Positions 9,125-17,786 of a stretch of DNA of 64,000 bases are shown here, in pieces. Every line of letters starts with the position of its first letter. Position 1 is the stretch's first letter. The DNA lies in assembly GCA_038243995.1 (NCBI GenBank), contig JBBRTV010000001.1, positions 169,782 to 233,781 of the forward strand. The letters run 5' to 3'. Source of the stretch: Scleromatobacter sp038243995. GTDB lineage: Bacteria; Pseudomonadota; Gammaproteobacteria; Burkholderiales; Burkholderiaceae_C. Under the pieces are notes generated by a model that did no database searches, was not told where the DNA came from, and saw only the letters and a list, made by a program, of their open reading frames with translations. The position numbers and the translations under genes were made by a program.

Positions 9125-10107
9125 TGCCGATCGCCGACGGCCGCGATCCGGCGGCCATCGCCCGTGCCGCAGCCGAACTCGCGGCCGGCGGGCTGGTCGC
9201 CTTCCCCACCGAGACGGTCTACGGCCTGGGTGCGCGCGCGGACGACGACGCCGCGGTCGCGAAGATCTTCGCCGCCAAGGGGCGGCCGTCCGATCATCCG
9301 CTGATCGTCCACGTGCCGGATCTTGCCGGCGCGCGCGCGTTCGCGAGCGAATGGCCGCGCTCCGCCCAGCTCCTGGCGGAGGCCTTCTGGCCCGGCCCGC
9401 TCACCGTCATCGTGCCGCGCCGCCCGGAACAGGGCGCGGCCGCGGCCGGCGGCCAGGCCAGCATCGGGCTGCGCTGCCCTGCACATCCGGTCGCCCGCGC
9501 CTTGCTCGTGGCGGCGGCGGCGCTCGGCGTCACCGGCATCGCGGCGCCCAGCGCCAACCGCTTCGGCCGCATCAGCCCCACGCGCGCGGCGCACGTGCGC
9601 GAGGAATTCGGCGACGCGCTGACCATCCTCGACGGCGGCGATTGCGAGATGGGCATCGAGTCGGCCATCGTCGACTGCACCCGCGCGGCGCCGGGCCTGC
9701 TGCGTCCGGGCGTGCTGACGCGCGCGGCGCTGGAGGCGGTGCTGGGCGTCGCGCTGCGCGAGCCCGGCGCCGACGCGCCGCGCGCTTCCGGCACCCTGGA
9801 GGCGCACTACGCGCCGCGCGCCAAGCTGCGCCTGATGCCGGCGCAGCAGCTGCGTGCGGCGATCGATGTCCTGCCGAAATCAGGCGTTAACCCGGTCGCT
9901 GTATATTTCCGCACCATCACGCCCGGGCGGGCCGTGCGAGCGGCGCGTGCGATGCCTGACAATCCCGAGTCTGCAGCGCACGAACTCTTTTCCGCGCTGC
10001 GCGAACTCGACGCATCCGGCGCCAGCCTGATCTGGGTCGAAGCGCCTCCCGATGCCCCGGCATGGGAAGGCGTGCGGGACCGCCTGCGGCGCGCTGCCGC
10101 GGCATAG
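9124..10107 (+). CDS. tsaC: L-threonylcarbamoyladenylate synthase (Sua5/YwlC type)
   Basis: 327 residues. Makes threonylcarbamoyl-AMP from Thr, bicarbonate and ATP, the first step of t6A modification at position 37 of ANN-decoding tRNAs. The YrdC core holds VAFPTETVYGLGARADDD, KGRPSDHPLIVH, FWPGPLTVIV and APSANRFGRISPT. A C-terminal extension of about 120 residues corresponds to the Sua5 domain, so this is the long form. Start ATG 9124 overlaps the purK stop (TGATG). Its partner tsaB lies at 15421 in this window. Confidence 0.93.
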   Translation: MPIADGRDPAAIARAAAELAAGGLVAFPTETVYGLGARADDDAAVAKIFAAKGRPSDHPLIVHVPDLAGARAFASEWPRSAQLLAEAFWPGPLTVIVPRRPEQGAAAAGGQASIGLRCPAHPVARALLVAAAALGVTGIAAPSANRFGRISPTRAAHVREEFGDALTILDGGDCEMGIESAIVDCTRAAPGLLRPGVLTRAALEAVLGVALREPGADAPRASGTLEAHYAPRAKLRLMPAQQLRAAIDVLPKSGVNPVAVYFRTITPGRAVRAARAMPDNPESAAHELFSALRELDASGASLIWVEAPPDAPAWEGVRDRLRRAAAA

Positions 10108-10173
10108 ATCGAACCACCGCTCCGACAGGCCTGCGCGCACCGGGGCTCGAGCCGAATTCCAACAGGAGAACGA

Positions 10174-11151
10174 ATGTTTTTTACAGAACGCCTGGGCCGC
10201 ATCGCATCGCGTGCGGCAGCAGGGCTTGTCGCCGTCGCCGCCCTGGCTTCCTGCGGCGGGGGAACCTACCAGGTGCAGGCTTTCGTGCCGGCGCGCATCC
10301 TGACCTTCGGCGACGAGAACAGCATGCTGATCGGCCCGCAGGGTCTGAAGTACTCCATCAACGGCGTCTCGCTGCAGACCGACCTCATCGACTGCACGCT
10401 CAACCCGATGTGGACCCAGCTCCTCGCCGCTTCGTACAGCCTGGTTTACGGCCAGTGCAATCCCGACGCGGTGGCTTCGCCGGGGGCGATCTCCTTCGCG
10501 ACCGTGAACGCGACCGTCGACGACGCCACCACGCAGGTGGCGGCCTTCCTGGCCGGCGACACCTTCAACGCCAACGACATGGTCACGATCTGGGTGGGCG
10601 AGCACGACGTGCTCAACCAGTACCTTGAAAACGGCGTCGGCGACCAGGCCAGCCTGATCGCTGGCATGCGCGAACGCGGCGCGGCGCTGGCGAACCTCGT
10701 CAACTCGATCGCGGCGACGGGCGCCAAGACCATCCTGCTGACCATCCCGCCGATGAGCGACAGCCCGTTCGCCGCCACCGAGAACGAGCGCGGCGATTTC
10801 GACCGCGCCACGCTGCTCGGGGAAATGAGCGACGCGTTCAACCGCAGCATGCGCAGCAACGTCGTCAACGACGGCAGCAAGATCGGGCTGGTGCTGGTGG
10901 ACGACTACGTCCAGTCCGCGATTCGCAATCCGGGCGGCTACGGCCTGATCAGCAGTCCGAACGTGACCACGGCTTGCCAGGTGACGGTGCCGCTGCCGGA
11001 CTGCCGCGACGACACGCTGGTGACGGACCCCGTCCTCAACAGCAACGACCCGAAGATCTACCTGTGGGCCGACGCGACCCACCTGGGCCCGAGCGCGCAC
11101 ACGCAGATCGGCAACCAGGCCGTTTCGCGCGCGCACAGCAACCCGTTCTGA
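10174..11151 (+). CDS. SGNH/GDSL-family lipoprotein with altered active site (probable pseudoenzyme)
   Basis: 325 residues. Signal peptide with lipobox LASC (Cys27) predicts an envelope lipoprotein. It aligns with the neighbour at 11403: both share an FGD block, a YSING segment, W-T-x-x-L-A and a late D-x-x-H block (WADATHLG). Here, however, block I reads FGDENS, replacing the catalytic Ser with Glu48, and block III reads VGEHD where the active family has G-x-N-D. The third acid/His pair is kept. Esterase/lipase activity is therefore doubtful; a binding or structural role is possible. AGGAGA precedes the ATG, and a hairpin terminator follows at 11178. Confidence 0.8.
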   Translation: MFFTERLGRIASRAAAGLVAVAALASCGGGTYQVQAFVPARILTFGDENSMLIGPQGLKYSINGVSLQTDLIDCTLNPMWTQLLAASYSLVYGQCNPDAVASPGAISFATVNATVDDATTQVAAFLAGDTFNANDMVTIWVGEHDVLNQYLENGVGDQASLIAGMRERGAALANLVNSIAATGAKTILLTIPPMSDSPFAATENERGDFDRATLLGEMSDAFNRSMRSNVVNDGSKIGLVLVDDYVQSAIRNPGGYGLISSPNVTTACQVTVPLPDCRDDTLVTDPVLNSNDPKIYLWADATHLGPSAHTQIGNQAVSRAHSNPF

Positions 11152-11177
11152 CGCTTCAGCACGCCGCACTCCGCATT

Positions 11178-11225
11178 ACCGTGGGCCTGGCGCGACTCGA
11201 CAGTCGCCCCGGGCCCACGGTCTTT
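11178..11225 (+). terminator. Intrinsic terminator after the first GDSL-like lipoprotein
   Basis: ACCGTGGGCC (11178-11187) pairs with GGCCCACGGT (11212-11221), with an inner GCGACT/AGTCGC stem, followed by CTTT. It lies 26 bases after the stop codon and separates the two lipoprotein genes. Confidence 0.75.
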
Positions 11226-11349
11226 CCAGCCTCGGCAAATGCGCCGGCGCGACGTGCGGTAATTCGTGACGAGAGCTGTTGTTTGGCGTGCAGCGACAGG
11301 GTTTGTCCGGGACTCGTCCCCGAACCCCCGTGCGTATAGTTTTTAATTA

Positions 11350-11369
11350 AATCGAACGACCGTTCGATT
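11350..11369. promoter_or_regulatory. Perfect inverted repeat, TetR-family-like operator
   Basis: Arms AATCGAACG and CGTTCGATT separated by AC give a 20-base perfect palindrome in an AT-rich stretch 34 bases upstream of the GDSL lipoprotein start at 11403. The CGAACG-nn-CGTTCG core resembles operators of several TetR-family repressors. No TetR gene is in the window, so the regulator would act in trans. No T tract follows, so it is unlikely to be a terminator. Confidence 0.5.
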
Positions 11370-11402
11370 AATGTTTGTTGACTCTTCGTTCGCGAGGTGC
11401 AC

Positions 11403-12680
11403 ATGAAGAAGTTTCGTGTTTTGGCAACGGCCCTGGCGGCTGCGGCTTTTCTGGCAGGTTGCGGCGGCTCCGATCCGGGCAACCAGTCGTCTCGCTTCAC
11501 CTTCACCCGCATGGTGAACTTCGGCGACAGCCTGAGCGACGTCGGCAGCTACAGGACGAAGATCGTCGCCGACAGCGGCGGCGGCTACTATTCGATCAAC
11601 GGCAACCTGTCCGGGGCCGGCCTGCTCTACACCAACTGGACCGAATTCCTCGCGGCCCAGCTCGAGCTCGACCAGCCCTGCCCGGCCGAAGTCGGCCTGG
11701 CGTCCGTCGGGCAACTGGCTTTCATGGCGCAGGCGACGGTGGTCACGCCGACTTGCTACAGCTTCGCGCAGGGCGGAGCCCGCGTGACCGAACCCGTAGG
11801 CCCCGGCAATGCCGCGCTCGCGGGGCCGCCGTTCAACTCGGCGAGCGGCATGCTGGGTCAGTTGACGGTACCGGTCGTCGACCAGATCGCGAACTTCGGC
11901 ACGAACGGCGGTACCTTCACGTCGTCCGACCTCGTCACCGTGCTGGCAGGCGCCAACGACCTGTTCATCGACCGTGCGCTCACGGTCGACGGCACCGTCG
12001 GTGCCGTGCTCGCCCAGGAGGCCGCGCACCTGATCACCGTCGAGCAGGGCAACGCCGCCATCGCCGCGGCCGCCAACTCGGCCGTGCAGCAATTGGCCCT
12101 GGCCGGATCGCAGCTCGCCGACCTGATCAAGACGCAGATCATCGCCGGAGGCGCGACGCACGTCGTCGTCGTGAACGTGCCGGACGTCTCCGGGACGCCC
12201 GACCACCTGCTTTGGACGACGACGGGCGCCGGGGTCATCGTCGAGCCGCTGCACCCGCACCTGACGCTCGACATGACCACGGCCTTCAACGACGCGCTCG
12301 CCGCCGGCCTGTCGGTCGATGCCGCCAGCGGCACGAGCGCGATCGCCGAAGTGGCCTGGGTCGACGCTTTCACCGCGAACCAGGACCAGAACACCAATCC
12401 GGCCGCGTACGGTCTGACGAACGTCACGACGCCGGCCTGCGACCTGGCCAAGACGGGCGTGACGGTCGCGAACCCGCCGATCGGCTTCGTGCCGCTGGCG
12501 AGCTCGCTGTTCTGCACGAAGGACTCGCTGATCGCCGTCGACACCGCCAACGTCACCCCGACCGATCCGACCGGCGTGCTGCACTACGAATTCGCGGACG
12601 AGGTCCATCCCACGCCCTACGCCTATCGCCTGCTGGCGGAGTTGGTGGGCCTCAAGATGGCCGTCAAGGGCTGGCTGTAA
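11403..12680 (+). CDS. SGNH/GDSL-family lipoprotein esterase/lipase
   Basis: 425 residues. Signal peptide ends in lipobox LAGC (Cys20), so the protein is lipid-anchored in the envelope. All catalytic blocks are intact: FGDSLSD with nucleophile Ser43, the QGGARV oxyanion block, LAGANDLF (block III Asn) and FADEVHPTPYAYRLLA (Asp/His). Members hydrolyse esters, lipids or polymer side chains; the substrate is unknown. ATG 11403 is chosen over GTG 11397 because GCGAGG sits at 11392-11397 just upstream. OmpW follows 36 bases later. A palindromic candidate operator lies upstream. Confidence 0.88.
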   Translation: MKKFRVLATALAAAAFLAGCGGSDPGNQSSRFTFTRMVNFGDSLSDVGSYRTKIVADSGGGYYSINGNLSGAGLLYTNWTEFLAAQLELDQPCPAEVGLASVGQLAFMAQATVVTPTCYSFAQGGARVTEPVGPGNAALAGPPFNSASGMLGQLTVPVVDQIANFGTNGGTFTSSDLVTVLAGANDLFIDRALTVDGTVGAVLAQEAAHLITVEQGNAAIAAAANSAVQQLALAGSQLADLIKTQIIAGGATHVVVVNVPDVSGTPDHLLWTTTGAGVIVEPLHPHLTLDMTTAFNDALAAGLSVDAASGTSAIAEVAWVDAFTANQDQNTNPAAYGLTNVTTPACDLAKTGVTVANPPIGFVPLASSLFCTKDSLIAVDTANVTPTDPTGVLHYEFADEVHPTPYAYRLLAELVGLKMAVKGWL

Positions 12681-12716
12681 GCCGGCGCCCGTAGAGACAA
12701 ACGCAAGGACACATTC

Positions 12717-13391
12717 ATGAAGAAGCAATCCATTGCATCGACTCTCGTGGCCGCCCTCGCCCTCTGCGGCACGGGCGCCGCGCAGGCGCAGGTGGCCGGC
12801 TCGATGCTGGTCAAGGTCGGCTGGAACAAGATCATGCCCAAGGTCGAGAGCGGCGACCTGTCGGCGCCGGCGCTGCCGGGTACGAAGGTCGACATCAAGT
12901 CGGCCAGCGCGCTGTTCTTCACGGCGACGTACATGTTCACCGACGACGTCTCGATAGAGTTCCTCGGCGGGCTGCCTTACAAGCACGACATCGTCGGCGC
13001 AGGTGCGGCCGCCGGTGCGGGCAAGATCGGCAGCGTTCACCAGATCTCGCCCACGATCCTGCTGCAGTACCGGTTCTTCCAGGCCAACGCACCGCTGCGT
13101 CCCTACCTCGGCGCCGGCCTGACCTATGCCAAGTTCTATGGCACCGAAGGCTCCGCCGCACTGACCGCGACGACCAACCCGGGCGGCCCGCCCACCACGA
13201 TCGGCGGCGACACCAGCTGGGGCAGCACGATCCAGGCCGGCATGAACTACAAGATCGACGATCACTGGTTCATCGACGGCGCCGTGCTGAAGACCTACAT
13301 CAGCACCAAGGCCCCGCTCTCGACCGGCCAGGAAACCTCGTTGAAGCTGAACCCGGTGGCGATCAACCTGTCGGTCGGCTACCGTTTCTGA
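12717..13391 (+). CDS. ompW: OmpW-family outer-membrane protein
   Basis: 224 residues. Cleavable signal peptide (MKKQSIASTLVAALALCGTGAAQAQ) followed by alternating beta-strand sequence and a terminal Phe (SVGYRF), as expected for an 8-stranded outer-membrane barrel. LRPYLGAGLTYAKFY and the NYKIDDHWFIDGAVLKTYI segment are typical of OmpW, which forms a hydrophobic channel for small apolar solutes. It follows the GDSL esterase, suggesting the pair handles an envelope or exogenous lipid-like compound (inference). A strong terminator follows. Confidence 0.93.
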   Translation: MKKQSIASTLVAALALCGTGAAQAQVAGSMLVKVGWNKIMPKVESGDLSAPALPGTKVDIKSASALFFTATYMFTDDVSIEFLGGLPYKHDIVGAGAAAGAGKIGSVHQISPTILLQYRFFQANAPLRPYLGAGLTYAKFYGTEGSAALTATTNPGGPPTTIGGDTSWGSTIQAGMNYKIDDHWFIDGAVLKTYISTKAPLSTGQETSLKLNPVAINLSVGYRF

Positions 13392-13448
13392 TCCCGCCTG
13401 ACCGTTCCGGCCGCGCCTGACGAGCGGCCCGGCGGAACACGCCGCATA

Positions 13449-13480
13449 TCCCGCCCACCGCAAGGTGCGCGGGATTTTTC
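13449..13480 (+). terminator. Intrinsic terminator after ompW
   Basis: ATCCCGC (13449-13455) pairs with GCGGGAT (13470-13476), with an inner CACC-GCAA-GGTG stem-loop, followed by a T tract to 13480. It ends the lipoprotein-ompW unit just before the convergent dacB gene. Confidence 0.85.
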
Positions 13481-13543
13481 ATGGGCGTCGCCCGGGCGGA
13501 TCCGGCCATCGACGCGACACGGATGCGGGGGTGCGGCCGCCTC

Positions 13544-15139
13544 TCAGCGCGCCGTGTTGGCTCCCGCGCTGGTCGCGCCCGGGTCGACGGCGGGATCGTG
13601 CGCCACCCAGTCGATCGCGGCGTCCAGCGCGGGCCGTGCGGCCGCCGCCCGCGCCTCGTTGACGATGGCCACCAGGACGTAGCGGCGGCCGCTGTCCGCC
13701 AGCACATAGCCGGCGATCGCGATCACGTCGCGCATGGAGCCGGTCTTGAGGTGCGCGCGGCCGGGCAGCGCGCCCGAGTGGCGCAGCGTGCCGTCGATGC
13801 CGTTGAGCGGCAGCGAGCTCATCAGCTCGGGCATGACCGGGCTGCGCCAGATCCATTGCAGCAGGCTCGCCAGCGCGCGCGCGCTGATGCGCGTTTCGCG
13901 CGCGAGGCCAGACCCGTTGGCGATGACGATGTCGTCGGCCACCGGCCCCAGCCGGGTGTGCAGCCACTGTGCCAGCGCGGCGCGCGCCTGGTCCGCCGTG
14001 ACGCCGGACGGGGCGGGCGCCGGCAGCGCCGCGCCGGTATCGGGCGTCGGGCCGGCCGCTGCCGGTGCGGCGATGCCGGCCTGCGCGCCCAATGTCAGGA
14101 AGACCTGCTCGGCCATCACGTTGTTGCTGTATTTGTTGATGTCGCGCACCACGTCGACCAGCGCCGGCGACACCGCCTCGAACGCCAGGGTCGCGTCGGG
14201 CGGCGAGTCGCCGTCGCGCACGCGGCCCTTGAGCTTGCCGCCCACTTCGCCCCACATCGATTCGATCATCCGCGCGTCGTAGCTCGCGGGGTCGGCGAAG
14301 GCCACGGGCCAGGTGCGTGCGCCGCAACTCGCCGGATAGCCGGCCCCGAAGTGCCAGCCCGTCGGGTCGTCCGTGGCGAGCTTCAGCTTCGTGCGCCAAT
14401 CGTCGCAGGCACCGCGCACCAGCGGCAGCGTCGCGTCGGCGGCGACGCCGGCGAGCGGGGGATCGGCGACGACGCGCGCCACGCGCCCCGCGGGATCGGG
14501 GGCGAACCCGAGGGTGACCGATTTGTAGTTCAGCAGCAGCGCGTCCGGCAACACGTTGTAGGGTTCGGCGGGCGCGCCGTCGAAATCGGCCGGCGAGCGG
14601 GCGAGCGGGGCGAACGCGCCGTGATCGAGCACGATGTCGCCGCGGATCTCGCGCACGCCGGCGGCGCGCACCTGGCGCAACAGCAGCCAGACGCGTTCGA
14701 GCACCAGGCTCGGATCGCCGCTGCCGCGGATGACCAGCGACCCCTTCAGCACGCCGTTGCGAACCGGGCCGGTGAAGAGCACCGGGGTCTTCCAGGTCCA
14801 CGCGGGTCCGAGCAGGTCGAACGCCGCCGCCGTCGTCGCCAGCTTGAACACCGACGCGGGGTTCATGCCCGCGTCCGCGTTCAGTCCCCAGGCGGGCGCC
14901 GGAGCGTCGACCGGCTGCACCCACAGCGCCAGGGAACTGGCCGGCACCTGCGCGCGGGCGAGCGCCTCGGCGATCGCTTTCGGTAGCGTCCAGGCGGAGC
15001 CGGGCGCGCGCCGGGGATCCGTGGGCGCCGACAGCGCAGGCGACGGCGCCTCGACCGCCGGCACGGTTGCCGGCAACGACGACGCGGTCGACGATGCCCA
15101 GGCCCACAGCGCGACGGATGCCAGCACCGCCCGGTGCAT
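13544..15139 (-). CDS. dacB: D-alanyl-D-alanine carboxypeptidase/endopeptidase (PBP4 type)
   Basis: 531 residues, periplasmic low-molecular-mass penicillin-binding protein (peptidase S13) that trims and cleaves peptidoglycan cross-links. All three active-site motifs are present: SVFK (SxxK, Ser96-Lys99), YSNN (SxN) and LKTGS (KTG). A long insertion between SxxK and SxN is usual for the class C family. Start ATG 15139 gives an N-terminal hydrophobic export signal (LASVALWAW); upstream in-frame sequence is Pro/Arg-rich and unlikely to be translated. The Shine-Dalgarno is weak. A 281-base gap separates it from divergent tsaB. Confidence 0.92.
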   Translation of the reverse strand: MHRAVLASVALWAWASSTASSLPATVPAVEAPSPALSAPTDPRRAPGSAWTLPKAIAEALARAQVPASSLALWVQPVDAPAPAWGLNADAGMNPASVFKLATTAAAFDLLGPAWTWKTPVLFTGPVRNGVLKGSLVIRGSGDPSLVLERVWLLLRQVRAAGVREIRGDIVLDHGAFAPLARSPADFDGAPAEPYNVLPDALLLNYKSVTLGFAPDPAGRVARVVADPPLAGVAADATLPLVRGACDDWRTKLKLATDDPTGWHFGAGYPASCGARTWPVAFADPASYDARMIESMWGEVGGKLKGRVRDGDSPPDATLAFEAVSPALVDVVRDINKYSNNVMAEQVFLTLGAQAGIAAPAAAGPTPDTGAALPAPAPSGVTADQARAALAQWLHTRLGPVADDIVIANGSGLARETRISARALASLLQWIWRSPVMPELMSSLPLNGIDGTLRHSGALPGRAHLKTGSMRDVIAIAGYVLADSGRRYVLVAIVNEARAAAARPALDAAIDWVAHDPAVDPGATSAGANTAR

Positions 15140-15420
15140 CGACGACCCGCGGGGGGCGGGACGGGAAGGCCAAGGGCGCTGGGTGGGAACTGGGGGCGGC
15201 ATGGACGGCTGGGCGCGCGCCTTGGCGCGCTGGAAAGGAGGAGTGCGGGGACGGCGGCGCCGGGGGGCGCCAAATGCGCATCCCCCGGCGTCGCGGCCCG
15301 GTCGCAGCGGGCCGGACGATGATCGCACGGCTACACTCTTTGGATGTCCAGGAGTTCCATTTCCAGGGCCGCTCGCGCAGCGGCCGACGCACGCGCGGCG
15401 ATTTCGGGCGGGGCGCGCGC

Positions 15421-16230
15421 ATGAGGTTGCTGGCGATCGACAGCGCGACCGAGCGCCTCGCGCTGGCCGCGATCGACGACGGCCGGTCTCCGGCGCGTGC
15501 CGGCACGTCGTCCGCCTGCGCGCAGGCGCTGTCGCGTGAGACCTGCCGCATCGACGCCGTCGACCTGGAAGGCGGCGCGGCCGCGTCGGCCAGAGCGTTG
15601 CCGGAGGCCCTGGCTTTGCTGCAGCGCCTCGGCTGGACATTCGCCGACCTCGATGCGATCGCCTTCGGGCGCGGTCCGGGCGGCTTCACCGGCCTGCGCA
15701 CGGCCTGCGCGGTCGCCCAGGGCCTCGCGTTCGGCCAGGGCATCCCGGTCGTGCCCGTCGACAGCCTCGCGATCGTCGCCGAAGACGCCGTGCGGACGCT
15801 CGCCGGCGAAGGGCAGGCTCCCGTGAACGGCCCGGTCTGGGTGCTCATGGACGCCCGCATGGACGAAATCTATGCCGGCTGCTACGTCGACGAGGGCCAT
15901 GCCGGCTGGCGCGCCGTCGTCGTCCCCGCGCTGACGACGCCTGCGGCACTGAACCTCGCCTGGCATGCCGCGCCGCCCGCGCTGGTCGCCGGCTCGGCGC
16001 TCGACGTCTTCGGCGATCGCCTCGCGCCGGGGCCGGCGATCCGGGTGCCGCGCGAAAGCGGGCGCGCCGCCGCGCTGGGCTGGCTGGCAGCGGCCGGGTT
16101 CGCGCGCGGCGACGCCGTCGCGGCCGACCAGGCCTTGCCGGTCTACCTGCGCGACAAGGTGGCCCAGACGACCGTCGAACGCGAAGCCGCGAAGCTCGCG
16201 CGCGAAGCGCTGGCCGGAGCCACCCGATGA
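15421..16230 (+). CDS. tsaB: tRNA t6A biosynthesis protein TsaB
   Basis: 269 residues, ASKHA-fold partner of TsaD in the complex that transfers the threonylcarbamoyl group to tRNA A37. MRLLAIDSATERLALA and FGRGPGGFTGLRTACAVAQGLAFG are the family signatures. An in-frame ATG at 15320 would add 33 unrelated residues and is rejected. TACACT (15331-15336) may be a -10. The stop overlaps the rimI start by 4 bases. tsaC lies 5 kb away in the same window. Confidence 0.93.
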   Translation: MRLLAIDSATERLALAAIDDGRSPARAGTSSACAQALSRETCRIDAVDLEGGAAASARALPEALALLQRLGWTFADLDAIAFGRGPGGFTGLRTACAVAQGLAFGQGIPVVPVDSLAIVAEDAVRTLAGEGQAPVNGPVWVLMDARMDEIYAGCYVDEGHAGWRAVVVPALTTPAALNLAWHAAPPALVAGSALDVFGDRLAPGPAIRVPRESGRAAALGWLAAAGFARGDAVAADQALPVYLRDKVAQTTVEREAAKLAREALAGATR

Positions 16231-16736
16231 GCGCGGTGCATGCCGATCCCGCGGCGCACGCCGACACCGCCCCGCCGGTCATGCGTCCGATCACGTTCGA
16301 CCTGCTCGATGCCGTGATGGCGATCGAAGTCGCGGCCTATCCGTTTCCGTGGACGCGCGGCAACTTCATCGATTCGATCGCCGCCGGCTACGTGACGCGC
16401 GCGCTCGAAGCCGTCGACGGCGAACTGCTCGGCTACTTCGTCGCGATGCCCGGGTTCGAGGAGATGCACCTGCTCAACGTCACCGTCGCGCCGCGCCACC
16501 AGGGGCGGGGCCACGGCCGCGCGCTGCTGGCGCAGGTCTACGCGCTCAGCCACGCCTGCAACGCCGCCGCGGTCTGGCTCGAAGTCCGCGTGAGCAACGA
16601 GCGCGCGCACGCCCTCTACCTGAGCGAAGGCTTCACCGATGCGGGCCGGCGCCGCGGCTACTACCCGTCGGCCGACGGGCCGCGCGAAGACGCGCTGCTG
16701 ATGTCGAAGCTGCTGCCACCCGGAGGCCGCGAATGA
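16227..16736 (+). CDS. rimI: Ribosomal-protein-S18-alanine N-acetyltransferase
   Basis: 169 residues, GNAT fold. The acetyl-CoA loop is VTVAPRHQGRGHGRALLAQV; VWLEVRVSNERAHALYLSEGFTDAGRRRGYYP and the N-terminal FPWTRGNFIDSI are RimI features. It acetylates the N-terminus of ribosomal protein S18 in E. coli. The tsaB-rimI linkage is common in proteobacteria. It overlaps both neighbours by 4 bases. Confidence 0.92.
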   Translation: MSAVHADPAAHADTAPPVMRPITFDLLDAVMAIEVAAYPFPWTRGNFIDSIAAGYVTRALEAVDGELLGYFVAMPGFEEMHLLNVTVAPRHQGRGHGRALLAQVYALSHACNAAAVWLEVRVSNERAHALYLSEGFTDAGRRRGYYPSADGPREDALLMSKLLPPGGRE

Positions 16737-17719
16737 GCTGGACCGAACGTCAGCGCCGCATGCTGGGCGCGATGGGCGTGCGCCTCTGGTCGCCGGCGCC
16801 TGCCGCCCTGCAGGCCGCGAACAGCGCCGATGCCGATCCCGCCGCGGCGACGCCGGCAGCGTCCCCGGCGCTGCCAGCCGCCGCGCCGCGGCATGCCGCG
16901 ACGGTGGCCGCCGCGGCCGTCGCCGGGTTCGCGGCCGGGCGTCCGACCGAGGCGATCGCCGCAGCCGCTCGTGCGGCGGCGGCCGCGCCCCGGGGGTCCG
17001 CGCCCGTTGCGGGCGGGTCGGCGCGCGCGCCCGGCGCGGCCGCCCCGGCAGGCGTGCCCGAGTTGTCAGATGCCGCGCTCGATGAACGCGCGGCCGCCAT
17101 CGCCACGCTGGCCTGGGCGCCGCTGAAGGAGGCGGTCGCCGGCTGCACCGCCTGCGAGTTGTGCGGCAGCCGGCGGCAGGCGGTGTTCGGCGTCGGGCAC
17201 GCGCATGCCCATTGGATGATCGTCGGCGAGGCGCCAGGAGAGCAGGAGGATCTCGCCGGGGAGCCCTTCGTCGGCGCGGCCGGCCAGTTGCTCGACCAGA
17301 TGCTGCGCGCGGTCGGCCAGTCGCGGCGCGCCCCCGGGATGGCGGACGCCTGCGACGACGAGGCGGGCGATCCGGCGCACCGGGTCTTCATCGCCAACAC
17401 GCTGAAATGCCGCCCGCCGCGCAACCGCAATCCGGAGCCGGTGGAGCTCGCGCGCTGCGAACCCTTCCTGCGGCGCCAGGTGGCGCTGGTGCAGCCCAGG
17501 CTCATCCTGGCCCTCGGCCGTTTCGCCGTGAAGACGTTGCTGAAGTCCGACGAGGCGATCGGCAAGCTGCGCGGCCGGGTGCACCGCTACGAGGGCATCC
17601 CGGTCATCGTGAGCTACCACCCGGCCTACCTGCTGCGCAATCTGCCGGACAAGGCGAAGGCCTGGGAAGACCTGTGCCTCGCGACGAGCACGCTGGCGGC
17701 GGCGAAGACGGGCGCCTGA
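16733..17719 (+). CDS. Uracil-DNA glycosylase, family 4 (Fe-S type)
   Basis: 328 residues. Removes uracil from DNA for base-excision repair. The first ~125 residues are a low-complexity Ala/Pro-rich linker often seen fused to this family; the catalytic domain starts at about residue 130 with VAGCTACELCGSR (two of the four cluster cysteines). GEAPGEQEDLAGEPFVG is the uracil-pocket motif and SYHPAYLLRN carries the conserved His; KCRPPRNRNPEPVELARC supplies the other cysteines. It overlaps rimI by 4 bases as the last gene of the tsaB operon. Confidence 0.92.
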   Translation: MSWTERQRRMLGAMGVRLWSPAPAALQAANSADADPAAATPAASPALPAAAPRHAATVAAAAVAGFAAGRPTEAIAAAARAAAAAPRGSAPVAGGSARAPGAAAPAGVPELSDAALDERAAAIATLAWAPLKEAVAGCTACELCGSRRQAVFGVGHAHAHWMIVGEAPGEQEDLAGEPFVGAAGQLLDQMLRAVGQSRRAPGMADACDDEAGDPAHRVFIANTLKCRPPRNRNPEPVELARCEPFLRRQVALVQPRLILALGRFAVKTLLKSDEAIGKLRGRVHRYEGIPVIVSYHPAYLLRNLPDKAKAWEDLCLATSTLAAAKTGA

Positions 17720-17786
17720 ACCCCACGCGTCACCGGGAATCCGGCGCGCCGGCGCAGGGCGATGGAGGCGCGGTCAGCGCACCGCG

